Below the pieces are notes generated by a model. The model had not been told where the DNA came from. It worked only from the letters and a program-made list of their open reading frames with translations, and did not search any database. From Paraburkholderia bannensis (lineage in GTDB: Bacteria; Pseudomonadota; Gammaproteobacteria; Burkholderiales; Burkholderiaceae): 64,000 nucleotides of DNA. The DNA is taken from contig NZ_JACHBW010000019.1 in NCBI RefSeq assembly GCF_014200455.1, positions 89,625-153,624 of the forward strand, given 5' to 3'. The position numbers and the translations under genes were made by a program. This document shows positions 44,931 to 54,519 of the stretch, one piece after another (within the stretch, counting starts at the first letter, position 1; the number at the start of each line of letters is the position of its first letter).

Positions 44931-45548
44931 TTATTCGCAGCCTTCGGGTTTTGCGTTCCAGCGGCGGATCGCGCGATTCTCGCGGTCGAATCCCAGAATG
45001 CTGACCGACGCCGTATCCAGATACAGATGCGCACCCAGCGCCGCCGAATCGCCAATCCAGCAGCCCGCCAGCACGCGCAGAAAATGCGCATGCGAAAACA
45101 CCGCGATGCGCCCGCCGTCGCCCAGCATCGTCAGCAGACTGTCGACCACGCCGCGCGCACGCGCTTCGATCTGCGCGAGATTTTCGCCTTCGGGAATCGC
45201 CGAATGCCACACGCTCCAGTCGGGTTCGCTCTGGCGTATATCGGCGGTCTTGCGCCCTTCGTAGACGCCGTAATTCCATTCGTGCAGATCGGCCGAAATC
45301 TTCACGCGCTCGCCAAGACCCGCCAGTTTGCAGGTCTCGATGGCGCGCGACATGGGGCTTGCGAGCACCGCGTCGAAATGCTGTGCGGCGAGCGGTTTCG
45401 CGAGTGCCTGCGCCTGTTCGCGGCCACGCGCCGTGAGCCCGATATCCGTGCGGCCCGTATGCTGCCCGCTGCGGCTCCACTCGGTTTCGCCGTGACGGAT
45501 CAGCCAGACTTCGTGGGATGCGGGATGCGCGTTCGATTCTGCGGCCAT
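44931..45548 (-). CDS. Histidine phosphatase family protein (phosphoglycerate mutase-like)
   Basis: Protein of 205 residues with the catalytic LIRHGETEWS (phospho-histidine), RGREQAQALAKPL, SPMSRAIETCKLAG and the second histidine in VFSHAHFLRVLAG. The family covers mutases and broad phosphatases; the substrate is unknown. ATG 45548 follows GGAG at a good distance, so the longer open frame is not used. Confidence 0.86.
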   Translation of the reverse strand: MAAESNAHPASHEVWLIRHGETEWSRSGQHTGRTDIGLTARGREQAQALAKPLAAQHFDAVLASPMSRAIETCKLAGLGERVKISADLHEWNYGVYEGRKTADIRQSEPDWSVWHSAIPEGENLAQIEARARGVVDSLLTMLGDGGRIAVFSHAHFLRVLAGCWIGDSAALGAHLYLDTASVSILGFDRENRAIRRWNAKPEGCE

Positions 45549-45693
45549 GAGTTCACTCCGTGATGGGCGTCGCCATGCGAAAGCATGACATTGGGCGTTG
45601 CGTGCCGACCTCTGCACCGGCATCGGCACTTATTTTAAGGCAGCACGCCCCACGCCGCGCGCGAGCCACACCCGAGCCCACGCCTTTCGCACA

Positions 45694-45723
45694 CGACGAA
45701 AAAAACCGGCCATAAGGCCGGTT
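45694..45723 (-). terminator. Intrinsic terminator after cheV
   Basis: AACCGGCC-TTAT-GGCCGGTT on the minus strand, followed by TTTTTCGTCG. It lies about 110 bp past the cheV stop codon. Confidence 0.82.
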
Positions 45724-45831
45724 CGGAGAGGTTCCGGAGCGATGTTGCCTGCACCCGGAACCCGAGAGAAGCGTTCTTCTTCTTGATCGCGTGTGGTTTT
45801 TAGCGTTTATTGCGCCGGGCTTCGAGCCCGC

Positions 45832-46785
45832 TTACGCGGCCAGCGCCTTGCGGATCGCAGCCGACAATTCAGCCGGTGCGAACTTGGTCACATAGCCATT
45901 CGCGCCAGCGTTGCGCGCGTGCGTTTCATTGGCCGCGCCCGTGAGCGACGAGTGAATGATCACCGGAATATGTTTCAGACGCGCGTCGGCCTTGATTTTG
46001 CGCGTGAGCATGAAGCCGTCCATTTCCGGCATTTCGAGGTCGGTGATGACGAGCGAAACTTTTTCGCGCACCGGCACGTTCTCGTTGGCGGCTTCCTCGG
46101 CGATTTTCAGCAGCATCTGCCACGCCATTTCGCCGTTCGACGCAATCACGTGCGGCGCATCGAGCGCCGTGAGCGCCTGGCCGAGCAGCGCGCGCGCAAA
46201 GCCCGAATCGTCGGCGGCAAGGATCCGGCCGCCTTCCGTGCGCAGCGCGTCGCCGACCGCTTCCGGCTTGACGTCTTCGTGCTGCTCCGGGAAAACATCG
46301 CGCATCACCTGCTCGACGTCGAGCACCTGCGCGAGGCGCGTCTTGCCCTCACCCGCGTCGATACGCGCGATCCCCGTGACATAACCCGAAGTGCCGCTCG
46401 ACTCCGCGCTCAGCACTTCCTTCCATTCGAGGCGGATGATGTCTTCCACCTCGTCCACCGCGAAGGCCTGCGTGCCGCGCGAGAATTCGGTAATCAGCAG
46501 AATGGGCGGGCGCTTGTCCGAAGGCGAGCCAATCAGCGAAGCGATGTCGATCACGGGAATGATCTGCCCGCGAATATCCACCGCGCCCACCAGATGGGCG
46601 GGCGCCCCGGCGATCGGCGTGACTTCCGGCATCGTGACGATCTCGCGGATCTTGAACACGTTGATGCCATACAAACCGCGCCCCGCGCCCGGACGCGCTT
46701 CGCCCAGACGAAACAGCAGGAGTTCCAGGCGGTTGTTGCTGGTCAGCGTGGTGCGTTCGTCAACGCCTGGTTGCATCGTCTTCAT
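45832..46785 (-). CDS. cheV: Chemotaxis coupling protein CheV
   Basis: Fusion of a CheW-like domain (residues about 20-165; LLLFRLG, YGINVFKIREIV, GAVDIRGQIIPVIDI) with a CheY-like receiver (ADDSGFARALL acidic pocket, phospho-Asp in LVITDLEMPEMDGF, Lys in VTKFAPAEL). It couples chemoreceptors to CheA and adapts the response when phosphorylated. The protein has 317 residues from ATG 46785. It follows a chemoreceptor gene on the same strand by 228 bp, so the two may work together. Confidence 0.92.
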   Translation of the reverse strand: MKTMQPGVDERTTLTSNNRLELLLFRLGEARPGAGRGLYGINVFKIREIVTMPEVTPIAGAPAHLVGAVDIRGQIIPVIDIASLIGSPSDKRPPILLITEFSRGTQAFAVDEVEDIIRLEWKEVLSAESSGTSGYVTGIARIDAGEGKTRLAQVLDVEQVMRDVFPEQHEDVKPEAVGDALRTEGGRILAADDSGFARALLGQALTALDAPHVIASNGEMAWQMLLKIAEEAANENVPVREKVSLVITDLEMPEMDGFMLTRKIKADARLKHIPVIIHSSLTGAANETHARNAGANGYVTKFAPAELSAAIRKALAA

Positions 46786-47013
46786 GGATTTTTGTCTGAT
46801 AAATTGCGTCGTCTTGCGCATCGTCTTGCGCTTTGGAGCGAACCTGAATACGGGCTGATCGTGCAGTTGCCGAGATCGCGTGCGATCCGTCCCCGCTCGA
46901 AACGCCTGCATTCTGGGTCTGCCGGGTCTGCTCTCACCCCGCCCCCAATCCTGATATCGGCAGGGCGCGGCGAAGCTTGAACGGTGCCAACCCTGGTCGC
47001 GTTGAAGTCAGGC

Positions 47014-48633
47014 TCAGCCGAAGCTCGGTTGCGCCTGCCGGGCAGCATGACCGTGCTGAGCATGAGCGGCGAAAGCATGGCGGGCCGCCTGCGCAAAACT
47101 GAACACGCCCACCGCGCGCTTGAGCGTATCCGCCTGCTGTTCGAGCGATTGCGCGGCAGCGGCGGCCTGCTCGACCAGCGCGGCGTTCTGTTGCGTGACT
47201 TCGTCCATCTGCGTGACGGCCGAGCTGACCTGTTCGATCCCTTTGCTCTGCTCTTCCGACGCCGACGAGATTTCCGAAACGATATCCGACACGCGCTTGA
47301 TCGCCTCGCGCACCTGCCCCATCGCATCGCTCACGCGCCCGGCCTGGTGAGCGCCGCCCTCGATCATGCTGACCGACGAGCTAATAAGCTCCTTGATCTC
47401 GCGCGCCGCCGTGGCCGAACGCTGCGCCAGGCTACGCACCTCGCTCGCGACCACCGCGAAGCCACGGCCCTGCTCGCCTGCACGCGCCGCCTCGACCGCT
47501 GCGTTGAGCGCCAGGATGTTGGTCTGGAACGCAATGCCTTCGATCACGCCGGTAATTTCGGAAATCTTGTGCGAGCTGCCGCTGATCTGCTGGATCGTGC
47601 CGACCATTTCACGCACCGCTGCATCGCCGCCGCTGGCGAGATCGTTGGCGTCGCCGGCCAGGCCATTAGCCGCACGCGCGTTGTCGGCGTTCTGCTTCAC
47701 CGTCTCGGTGATTTCGGTCATGCTCGCCGCCGTTTCCTCCAGCGAAGCAGCCTGCTCTTCGGTGCGCGCGGAAAGATCGAGGTTGCCCGCGGCGATTTCG
47801 CGCGCGGCCAGCGCCACCGATTCGGTCGTGTGCTGGATGCCGCGCACAATGCCCGCAAGCTGACCGTCCATGCGCTTGAGCGCGCCCAGCAACTCGCCGA
47901 ATTCGCCGCCGACATTGGCGTCGATCTCGCTTTCGAGGCAGCCGCCCGCGATCGTGTTGGCGACCGTGATCGCGCCGTTCAGCGGGCGCATGATGACGCG
48001 CAGCAGGAACACCGATGCCGCGAACGCCACCGCCAGCCCCGCCAGCACCAGCGCGATCGCCACGATCAGCGCCGTATGCGCGTGGCGTTCCGAATCGGCG
48101 GAGAATGCGCGGGCTTCGTCGTCATTGACGGCGATGTCCTGATTCACGAGGTCGACCAGGTTCTGCGCGAGCGCGGCGTGCTCGATTTCGAGCTGCTGGC
48201 CACCGTCGAAGTCGCCCGCGTTGAAGCGCTGCAGGCTTTGGGTCGCGGAATCGCGGAATGGTCCCATGGCGGCGTCGATCTTGTCGGCAATCGCGCGCTC
48301 ACTGGGGTCGGTCACGCGCGCGGGGTAATAGTCCGCCCACGCTTTGGCAAGTTGCGCGAGGTCCTGGTCGGCCAGTTGAGCCGCCGCGCGGGTTTTCTGT
48401 GCGTCGCGGCCCAGCGCGATACGGCTCAGTTGCAGCCGCGAGTCGATTGCCGAGGCGCGCACCTCGCCCAGATCGCGAATCGGCACGACCGTGCCGGAAT
48501 ATTCGTCGAGTACGGTTTGATTCAGTCCCGAAATTGTCGATGCGCTATATGCGCCGATGAGCGCGATGATGACGACGCAGATCGCCATCGCCGCGATGAT
48601 CTTGAAGCGTACCGTTTGAAGCAAACCGTTCAT
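47014..48633 (-). CDS. Methyl-accepting chemotaxis protein
   Basis: Chemoreceptor of 539 residues. It has an N-terminal transmembrane helix (IIAAMAICVVIIALIGAYS), a four-helix-type periplasmic domain of about 150 residues (YSGTVVPIRDLGEVRAS), a second helix (TALIVAIALVLAGLAVAF), a HAMP domain and the conserved signalling hairpin GIAFQTNILALNAAVEAARAGEQGRG. The C-terminus is His/Ala-rich and has no CheR-binding pentapeptide. The ligand is unknown. Confidence 0.92.
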   Translation of the reverse strand: MNGLLQTVRFKIIAAMAICVVIIALIGAYSASTISGLNQTVLDEYSGTVVPIRDLGEVRASAIDSRLQLSRIALGRDAQKTRAAAQLADQDLAQLAKAWADYYPARVTDPSERAIADKIDAAMGPFRDSATQSLQRFNAGDFDGGQQLEIEHAALAQNLVDLVNQDIAVNDDEARAFSADSERHAHTALIVAIALVLAGLAVAFAASVFLLRVIMRPLNGAITVANTIAGGCLESEIDANVGGEFGELLGALKRMDGQLAGIVRGIQHTTESVALAAREIAAGNLDLSARTEEQAASLEETAASMTEITETVKQNADNARAANGLAGDANDLASGGDAAVREMVGTIQQISGSSHKISEITGVIEGIAFQTNILALNAAVEAARAGEQGRGFAVVASEVRSLAQRSATAAREIKELISSSVSMIEGGAHQAGRVSDAMGQVREAIKRVSDIVSEISSASEEQSKGIEQVSSAVTQMDEVTQQNAALVEQAAAAAQSLEQQADTLKRAVGVFSFAQAARHAFAAHAQHGHAARQAQPSFG

Positions 48634-48897
48634 GTTCCTCGCCCTTATGCCGGCAACGATGCGCCGGTTATCGACGCACTCCAGAGCTTTATCGACATTT
48701 CAGGCCGAACAATTAGCCTTCTTTTCGATTTTTTATTGCGGCTTTCTGCAGATCATTACATGTCTTTCATATTCACAACAAAGGACTTCTGAAAGCATGT
48801 GTTGATGGAGCGCCTTGCGTCGCCCTCCACTCTCTCAACCGCTTTCATGGCGCTTTTGATTAGCATTTCGAATTATTTTCTCCGTAAAAAAAAGCCA

Positions 48898-48907
48898 CCC
48901 CGCAGGG
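48898..48907. repeat. Target-site duplication, left copy
   Basis: CCCCGCAGGG abuts the left end of the IS and is repeated exactly at 50356-50365. It was part of an intrinsic terminator hairpin. Confidence 0.92.
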
Positions 48908-48921
48908 TTAATGCCGTTCAG

Positions 48922-50250
48922 TTAAGGCACTTTCCGAAGGTAGCGGACGGCGTAACGGGCAGGTCGTGATTTGACGACCCGGTCGCATGAGCGGCCGGGT
49001 CGTTTTACATTGGGCAGTGATTTCAGCTGTTCACGCAGGCGATGCAGGCACGCGGGCAACTTTGCATACGCAGGGGTCATCGCGGCCCACATCATCTCGT
49101 GCTGGATCATGTGCAGGGCGCGCACGAAACTGATATCGGTGGGGAGCGGCTTCGCTTCGCGTGCGGCGCTGGCGATCTCCCGGCGAATCAGGTTATAGGC
49201 AATCAGCGCGCCCCAGATTTCCTGGTACACCCCGTCGACCGTGCGGCTGCGCAGGCTTAGCTCCATGCCCAGCATCGACTGCTTCAATTCCCGGTAGCTC
49301 GTCTCGATGTGCCAGCGACGCTCGTAGCAGGCAACGATGTCGGCGGCCCGGAAGCGTCGTCGGTCGCGCAACGACGTCAGTAGCACGCGCTCGCGCCCGC
49401 GCGCATCCACCGTGCGAATCGCCCGCGCCGACCAGAACTCAGGCAGTGCCGGGCACTTTTTGCGCGCCTGTGGCGACACACGCATGCGCACATCGGCATC
49501 ATGCGCTTTACCGCCGGTAACCTCCCAGCAGGTATTCGATTTGGCGGGAATCAGGAAGTGGCGGTTCTGGCCGCCCATGGTCAGTCCGCACAGGATTTCG
49601 GCGGCCAGAAATCCCTTGTCGAAGACGGTGAGCGAGTCGTCCGGAATCTGTGGCAGCAGCCCTTTGGCGTAGAGCATTTCATTGGTGTCGTAGCGGCCGA
49701 AGCCGATGGCCGACACCAGATGCGTAGGAATTGCGGTGAGCGTGACGGCACGCACCTGTGGATAGCTCGCCACCTTGCCACTCGCGTAGCCCTGCGCGCC
49801 GAAGTGCTCCCGGTTGGCGGGGCTATCGGCCGTGCGCAGCGTCGTGCCATCCATAGCCCACAGGCTCAGGCCCTTGAAGGCATGGTGTTGTGCGTCCTGC
49901 TGGCTCCAGGTCCGCGCGGTCTGCTCGAACAGCCAGGCCAGCGGTGCCTGGCCCACGCGCTGCCGGGCTTGCACGACCGCGCTCTTGCTCACGCACGGCG
50001 CTGTTTCGTCGGGCAGCACCAGATCCAGGCTGTCGAGCACTTCGCTGACCGACCAGTGCCGGTACATCGCCAGCGCAATGACCAGCCAGACCACCTGTTC
50101 CGCCGGCAAGCGCCGGCGCCGGATGCTGGCAGTCCCGGTCGCCTGAACCGCGCGCTCGACCCACTCGTAGGGCAAATGCTCGGCGAGCCGGCTCAAATCG
50201 GCAGCAGGTTCTTGTGCTTCTTGCAGAAAGGTCAGGTGGCTGGCAAGCAT
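48922..50250 (-). CDS. IS4-family DDE transposase
   Basis: Transposase of 442 residues. The N-terminal IS4 domain is followed by the catalytic residues: first Asp in LWAMDGTTL, second Asp in LTVFDKGFL and Glu in the YREK signature ERRWHIETSYRELKQ (Y-x2-R-x3-E-x6-K). The start is ATG 50250, with the open frame reaching the element's right end. The frame is intact, so the element may be active. Confidence 0.92.
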   Translation of the reverse strand: MLASHLTFLQEAQEPAADLSRLAEHLPYEWVERAVQATGTASIRRRRLPAEQVVWLVIALAMYRHWSVSEVLDSLDLVLPDETAPCVSKSAVVQARQRVGQAPLAWLFEQTARTWSQQDAQHHAFKGLSLWAMDGTTLRTADSPANREHFGAQGYASGKVASYPQVRAVTLTAIPTHLVSAIGFGRYDTNEMLYAKGLLPQIPDDSLTVFDKGFLAAEILCGLTMGGQNRHFLIPAKSNTCWEVTGGKAHDADVRMRVSPQARKKCPALPEFWSARAIRTVDARGRERVLLTSLRDRRRFRAADIVACYERRWHIETSYRELKQSMLGMELSLRSRTVDGVYQEIWGALIAYNLIRREIASAAREAKPLPTDISFVRALHMIQHEMMWAAMTPAYAKLPACLHRLREQLKSLPNVKRPGRSCDRVVKSRPARYAVRYLRKVP

Positions 50251-50312
50251 CGTTGCGCACGTTAACACCACCTGGCGGTGTTTACAAACCCTTCTTCTGC
50301 TCCTGCCGCATC

Positions 50313-50353
50313 AAAAACAAAAATGCCGTTCAGTTGCTTAACTGAACGGCATT
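50313..50353 (-). terminator. Intrinsic terminator at the right end of the IS
   Basis: The terminal inverted repeat is followed by its own inverted copy, AATGCCGTTCAGTT/AACTGAACGGCATT, with a 4-base loop. On the minus strand it is followed by TTTGTTTTT. It reads as a Rho-independent terminator facing transcripts that enter from the cyclase gene. It would block read-through into the transposase and replace the host terminator that the insertion broke. Confidence 0.82.
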
Positions 50354-50355
50354 AA

Positions 50356-50365
50356 CCCCGCAGGG
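50356..50365. repeat. Target-site duplication, right copy
   Basis: CCCCGCAGGG, identical to 48898-48907. The cyclase stop codon is 9 bp further right, and the following GGTGGCT is the broken hairpin arm. Confidence 0.92.
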
Positions 50366-50374
50366 TGGCTTTGC

Positions 50375-52420
50375 TCAAACGGCTAATGCCTTTTCTTTAG
50401 CGCTTTCGCGGGTATCCGCGTGCGTTTTCGCCTGCGCGGCGCTCACCAGACGGCGATAGCGCGATAGTGCCCAAAGCGGGAAGTACGCGGTATAGCCATG
50501 ATACTTAAGGTAATAAATGCGCGGGAAACCCGGCGCATTGTGCGAGCGGTGCCACCAGAAGCCCTCGCCGTCCTGCACCGAAAGCAGATACGCGATGCCG
50601 CGCTGGACCGATTCCGATTCGAAATCGCCAAACGCCATCTGCGCGAGCAGCGCCCACGCCGTGAAGTTCGACACGCTTTCGCCGCCGTTCGTGCCGGCCA
50701 GAGCCGGATCGATATAACTGTCGTTGGTCTCACCCCAGCCGCCGTCGGCGTGCTGGCGCGAACGCAGCCATGCCAGCGCACGGGCGATATACGGCTGCTT
50801 CGGGTCTTCGCCCGCCAGCGCCAGGCCCGCCAGCACGCTCCACGTACCGTAGATGTAGTTGGTGCCCCAGCGGCCCCACCAACTGCCGTCCGGACACTGC
50901 GTGGCCTTGATGTAGTCGATGCAGCGCGCGAGCGAGGCCTTGTCCTCCTCGCGGCCCGTCACGCCAAAGCACAGCAGCACGCGGCCCGAAACGTCCTCGG
51001 TGGGCGGATCGAGCAGCGCACCGTGATCGGCGAACGGAATGGCATTCAGATAGAGACGGTCGCAATCGGCGTCGAACGCGGCAAAGCCGCCATTGCGCGA
51101 CTGCAGCCCGCGCATCCAGTCGAGCGCCAGCGTCACGCGCGCCGCGTAAGGGTCCGCGCCCGTGACCTGCTTTTGCAGACGGCCACGGCGATGCAGCATC
51201 GCCACGACAACGGCGCTGTCGTCGATATCCGGGTAATACGGGTTCTCGTACTGGAACGCCCAGCCGCCCGGCGGCACGTCGGGCTTGACGTTCTCGATCC
51301 AGTCGCCCTTGAGATCGTCCACCTGACGCGCGGCGAGCCAATCGTAGGCGAGCGCGATCTGTTGCTCCAGTTCAGCGCGCGGGATATTGGCTTCAGTCGC
51401 TTCCTCTGCCGGCGTATCCGGCACCGTCAGCGACTGCTCCAGCGCCATCGTGCTCCATGCCGTGTCCCACACGGGCGACAGGCAAGGCTGGCAATACACG
51501 CTGCCGTCCGGCCGCTCGACCAGCAGCTTTTCCAGCGCGTTCTCGCAGTCGCGCCGCAGCGGGTGATCTTCAGGATACCCAAGGACTTCCATCATCTGGT
51601 AGCTGTAGACGATGGGCGGAAAAATACCGCCCATGCCGTCTTCGCCATTCATGCGCTCGGCGCACCAGGCTTCTGCGTGCTTGATCGCACGCTTGCGCAG
51701 CGCGCCGGGAATCAGCGGATCGACATGGCGCAACAGGCGGTCCATGACCAGAAACGCACGTCGCACGCCCTTGCCGCGCGCAAAATATTCGCGCTCCTGC
51801 TCGGGCGGCGTGACGAACAGCTCGGCGATCGACACGTTATGCGGGTTCTTCGCGCGCGCCTTGAGCGAGCACAGCACCAGCAGCGGCACCATGGTCGTGC
51901 GCGCCCAGTAGGCCACCTTGTACATCGAGATCGGCACCCACTTCGGGAACAGCACGAACTCGACCGGCATGAAAGGCGTGGCGCGCCACGGCACCTGGCC
52001 GAAGGTCGCCAGCAGAATGCGCGTGAATACGTTGGATTTTGCCGCGCCGCCCAGCTTCAGGATGGCTTCGCGCGCGCGCACCATGTGCGGCGCATTTTCC
52101 TTGTCGCCTGCGGCCTTGAGCGCGAAATACGCCTTCACGCTGGCCGATACATCGGGTGCGCCATCGACATATAGATCCCACGCGCCATGCGTTTCGAGAC
52201 GCTGGATAGCGCGCAGATAGCGCGCCATTTTCTCCTGGCGCGCGGTGTCGATCTTCGCCATGAAATGCATCATGAGGATGTATTCGGCGGTGATCGTCGC
52301 ATCGGATTCAAGCTCGAAACACCAGCTCCCTTCGGGCTGTTGCCGGCGCGCAAGTGCGTTGCGTCCCCGGACGATAGCGGCGTCGAGCAGCGCCGCGAAT
52401 GGCAGGTCGGATTTCTTCAT
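50375..52420 (-). CDS. shc: Squalene-hopene cyclase
   Basis: Cyclises squalene to hopene, the first committed step to hopanoids, at the membrane. The 681-residue protein has the catalytic DIDDSA (DxDD) motif near residue 398 and several QW-type repeats (DGSWWGRWGTNYIYGTW; DGGWGETNDSY; GEGFWWHRSHNAPGF). It is full length. The start is ATG 52420. Divergent from a TetR gene 64 bp away. Its own terminator was split by the IS at its 3' end. Confidence 0.93.
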   Translation of the reverse strand: MKKSDLPFAALLDAAIVRGRNALARRQQPEGSWCFELESDATITAEYILMMHFMAKIDTARQEKMARYLRAIQRLETHGAWDLYVDGAPDVSASVKAYFALKAAGDKENAPHMVRAREAILKLGGAAKSNVFTRILLATFGQVPWRATPFMPVEFVLFPKWVPISMYKVAYWARTTMVPLLVLCSLKARAKNPHNVSIAELFVTPPEQEREYFARGKGVRRAFLVMDRLLRHVDPLIPGALRKRAIKHAEAWCAERMNGEDGMGGIFPPIVYSYQMMEVLGYPEDHPLRRDCENALEKLLVERPDGSVYCQPCLSPVWDTAWSTMALEQSLTVPDTPAEEATEANIPRAELEQQIALAYDWLAARQVDDLKGDWIENVKPDVPPGGWAFQYENPYYPDIDDSAVVVAMLHRRGRLQKQVTGADPYAARVTLALDWMRGLQSRNGGFAAFDADCDRLYLNAIPFADHGALLDPPTEDVSGRVLLCFGVTGREEDKASLARCIDYIKATQCPDGSWWGRWGTNYIYGTWSVLAGLALAGEDPKQPYIARALAWLRSRQHADGGWGETNDSYIDPALAGTNGGESVSNFTAWALLAQMAFGDFESESVQRGIAYLLSVQDGEGFWWHRSHNAPGFPRIYYLKYHGYTAYFPLWALSRYRRLVSAAQAKTHADTRESAKEKALAV

Positions 52421-52484
52421 GGCGCGAATAATACCATCCAGACGGAATGTTTAGCCTTGACGGTCGCAATGGTAAGATCCGGTC

Positions 52485-53192
52485 ATGAAGAACACTTCCG
52501 CCAAAGCCCCAGCCGAAGGGGCTGGCCACGCCGAGGCCACGCCGTCGACTGCGCAAACCCCGCCCAGCCAGAGCCTCCAGACCAGCGCGCCGGAAATCGG
52601 GGCAGCACCGCCTGCTCCCGCTTCGGGCACCCGCCGCAAGAAGGCGCCGGTGCAGGTGCGCGCGCAGTTATTGCAGGCGGCTTCCGATATCGCCACCGAT
52701 CACGGCGTGCCCTCGGTCACGCTCGACGCGGTGGCCGAGCGCGCGGGCGTCACCAAGGGCGCGTTGCAGTATCACTTCGCGAACAAACAAGGACTCCTTG
52801 ACGCTTTGTTCGGCCAGACGCTCGAACGCTTCGAGCGTCAAATGGAAGCGCGGCTCGCCGCCGATCAAGACGATGCCGGCGGCGCACGCGCGCGTGCTTA
52901 TCTGCATTCGAGCATCGACGAAATGAGCCCGGCGGCCAGCACCAATGTGCTGCGCGTGCTGGTGGCCGCGATGATGACCGATCCGGACATCCGCGAGCGT
53001 TACGCTGCGCCAATGCGCAAATGGACCCGGCCCGACCCGCTGCCGCTCGAACAAGCGGCGCGCCTGATGATCTGCCGTCTCGCCGCGGACGGGCTGTGGA
53101 TTTCCGATCTGCTCGGATATCAGGACATGTCGCCGGAGATGCGCGAAGAAGTCGTGCGCCAGATCGAGAAGATGACGTTCAACGCGGCCTGA
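52485..53192 (+). CDS. TetR-family transcriptional regulator
   Basis: Regulator of 235 residues. A disordered Ala/Pro-rich N-terminus of about 50 residues precedes the helix-turn-helix (LLQAASDIATDHGVPSVTLDAVAERAGVTKGALQYHFANKQ). It diverges from shc and probably controls it, by position only; no clear operator was identified in the 64-bp gap. Confidence 0.86.
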   Translation: MKNTSAKAPAEGAGHAEATPSTAQTPPSQSLQTSAPEIGAAPPAPASGTRRKKAPVQVRAQLLQAASDIATDHGVPSVTLDAVAERAGVTKGALQYHFANKQGLLDALFGQTLERFERQMEARLAADQDDAGGARARAYLHSSIDEMSPAASTNVLRVLVAAMMTDPDIRERYAAPMRKWTRPDPLPLEQAARLMICRLAADGLWISDLLGYQDMSPEMREEVVRQIEKMTFNAA

Positions 53193-53207
53193 AACGCTGC
53201 GATCGCA

Positions 53208-54275
53208 TTAGCGGGAAGCGGGCGCGGTCGATGCGCGCACAACCAGATGCGGAGGCGAGGCCACGCAGACTTTCGCCTCGCGCTCGCCCTGCCCGCCTGA
53301 TTTTCCCGTGCCCGCAATCAATTCACGCAATAGCGCTACGCCTAATTCCGCTGCTTCCACCGTCGGCACCGCAACCGTGGTCAGCGCGGGCCGAGATTCG
53401 CTCGCCAGATGAATATCCGTGATGCCGACCACCGATAGCTGACGCGGCACATCGAAACCAAGATCTGCGGCGGCCTGCATCGCGCCCAGCGCGGGCAGAT
53501 CATTGGTCGCAAACAGCGCGGTGAGATCGGGATGGCGACTGAGCAGTTCGCGCGCCGCCGCGTAGCCGCCCTGCGTGGTGTCGCTAGCGTGAATCACGGG
53601 TGCCGCCGCCGGGTCCAGCCCCGCCGCCTCCATCGCCGTCACGAAGCCGTCGTAGCGGGCCGCGTGAATGCCATAGGCCTTGCTGCCCACGATCGCGCCA
53701 ATACGCCGGTGCCCCAGTTCAATCAAGTGACGCGCCGCCAGTTCGCCCGCAAGATGAAAATCCACTGCCACGCACGGCAAGCCGGGGGATTCGAGCGGCT
53801 TTTCCCACATGCAAAGCACCACGGGCGCCCCCCGCAATTCGGAGAGCCGCAGATCGTCGAAATCGAGGTTGGCGTTCATCACCAGCACGCCTGCGGACAG
53901 CGTGCCCGCGAGTTGTTCGAGATACGCGCGGCCCGTGTGTGGATCGCCATCGGTATTGCAGATGATGAGGAACTGCCCGCTGCGGCGCAGCGCATTTTCA
54001 ACGGCGAGCGCGAACTCGGGATAAAACGGATTGGCTATGCTCGCCACCATCAGCGCGATAGTGGGCGCCCGCCCTTCCGCCAGCGCGCGCGCGGGTAAAT
54101 GCGGACGATAACCGAGCGCTGCGATCGCTTCGAGCACGCGCTGGCGCGTCACCTCGCCGACGCGGCCACGGCTGCGCAGCACGTTCGAGACCGTCGCGGA
54201 CGTCACGCCCGCGTGACGGGCGACTTCGGCAAGCGTCGGCGCAGACGAATGAGTGGATGTGGGCGTGGTGGGCAT
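53208..54275 (-). CDS. LacI-family transcriptional regulator
   Basis: Regulator of 355 residues. The N-terminal LacI helix-turn-helix is PTLAEVARHAGVTSATVSNVLRSRGRVGEVTRQRVLEAI, and the periplasmic-binding-protein-like domain follows. It diverges from the beta-galactoside operon 244 bp away, and its likely operator lies before that operon. Confidence 0.9.
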   Translation of the reverse strand: MPTTPTSTHSSAPTLAEVARHAGVTSATVSNVLRSRGRVGEVTRQRVLEAIAALGYRPHLPARALAEGRAPTIALMVASIANPFYPEFALAVENALRRSGQFLIICNTDGDPHTGRAYLEQLAGTLSAGVLVMNANLDFDDLRLSELRGAPVVLCMWEKPLESPGLPCVAVDFHLAGELAARHLIELGHRRIGAIVGSKAYGIHAARYDGFVTAMEAAGLDPAAAPVIHASDTTQGGYAAARELLSRHPDLTALFATNDLPALGAMQAAADLGFDVPRQLSVVGITDIHLASESRPALTTVAVPTVEAAELGVALLRELIAGTGKSGGQGEREAKVCVASPPHLVVRASTAPASR

Positions 54276-54465
54276 TGCTTTTTACATCTCAATATTTGGG
54301 AATGCATTTCAACATTTGCATGATTGGCTCTGGCAGCGGCACCATTGGCCTCGCATTCCAGCGTTGCACTCGCCCACGAGGTAACGCAATTAATCCAACG
54401 ATATCGGAGACACCGCATCAGGCAACCAGCGATCGCGCCCACGATCGATTTTTTTAAGGTTGCCT

Positions 54466-54481
54466 GATTAAGCGCTTAATC
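54466..54481. promoter_or_regulatory. Candidate LacI-family operator
   Basis: GATTAAGCGCTTAATC, a perfect 16-bp palindrome with the central CG typical of LacI-family sites, lies 38 bp before the operon start codon. It is in the right place to block the operon promoter. Confidence 0.72.
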
Positions 54482-54519
54482 GCTAGCGCTGCGCCGATTA
54501 GAACACGGAGACGGGACGA

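Larger units (their letters stand above)
48908..50355 (-). mobile_element. IS4-family insertion sequence, 1448 bp
   Basis: Complete element with perfect 19-bp terminal inverted repeats, TTAATGCCGTTCAGTTAAG, and a 10-bp target duplication, CCCCGCAGGG. It carries one transposase gene on the minus strand. The intact ends and duplication suggest a recent insertion. It lies inside the terminator hairpin of the squalene-hopene cyclase gene: 5' arm of the hairpin on the cyclase side, 3' arm and T-run (AAAAAAAA at 48886-48893 on the plus strand) on the other. Confidence 0.93.

Noticed and set aside
48660..48790. Sigma-28 (FliA) promoter upstream of the chemoreceptor
   Set aside because: TAAA and GTCGATAA are present but only 12 bp apart, while the consensus needs 15 bp.
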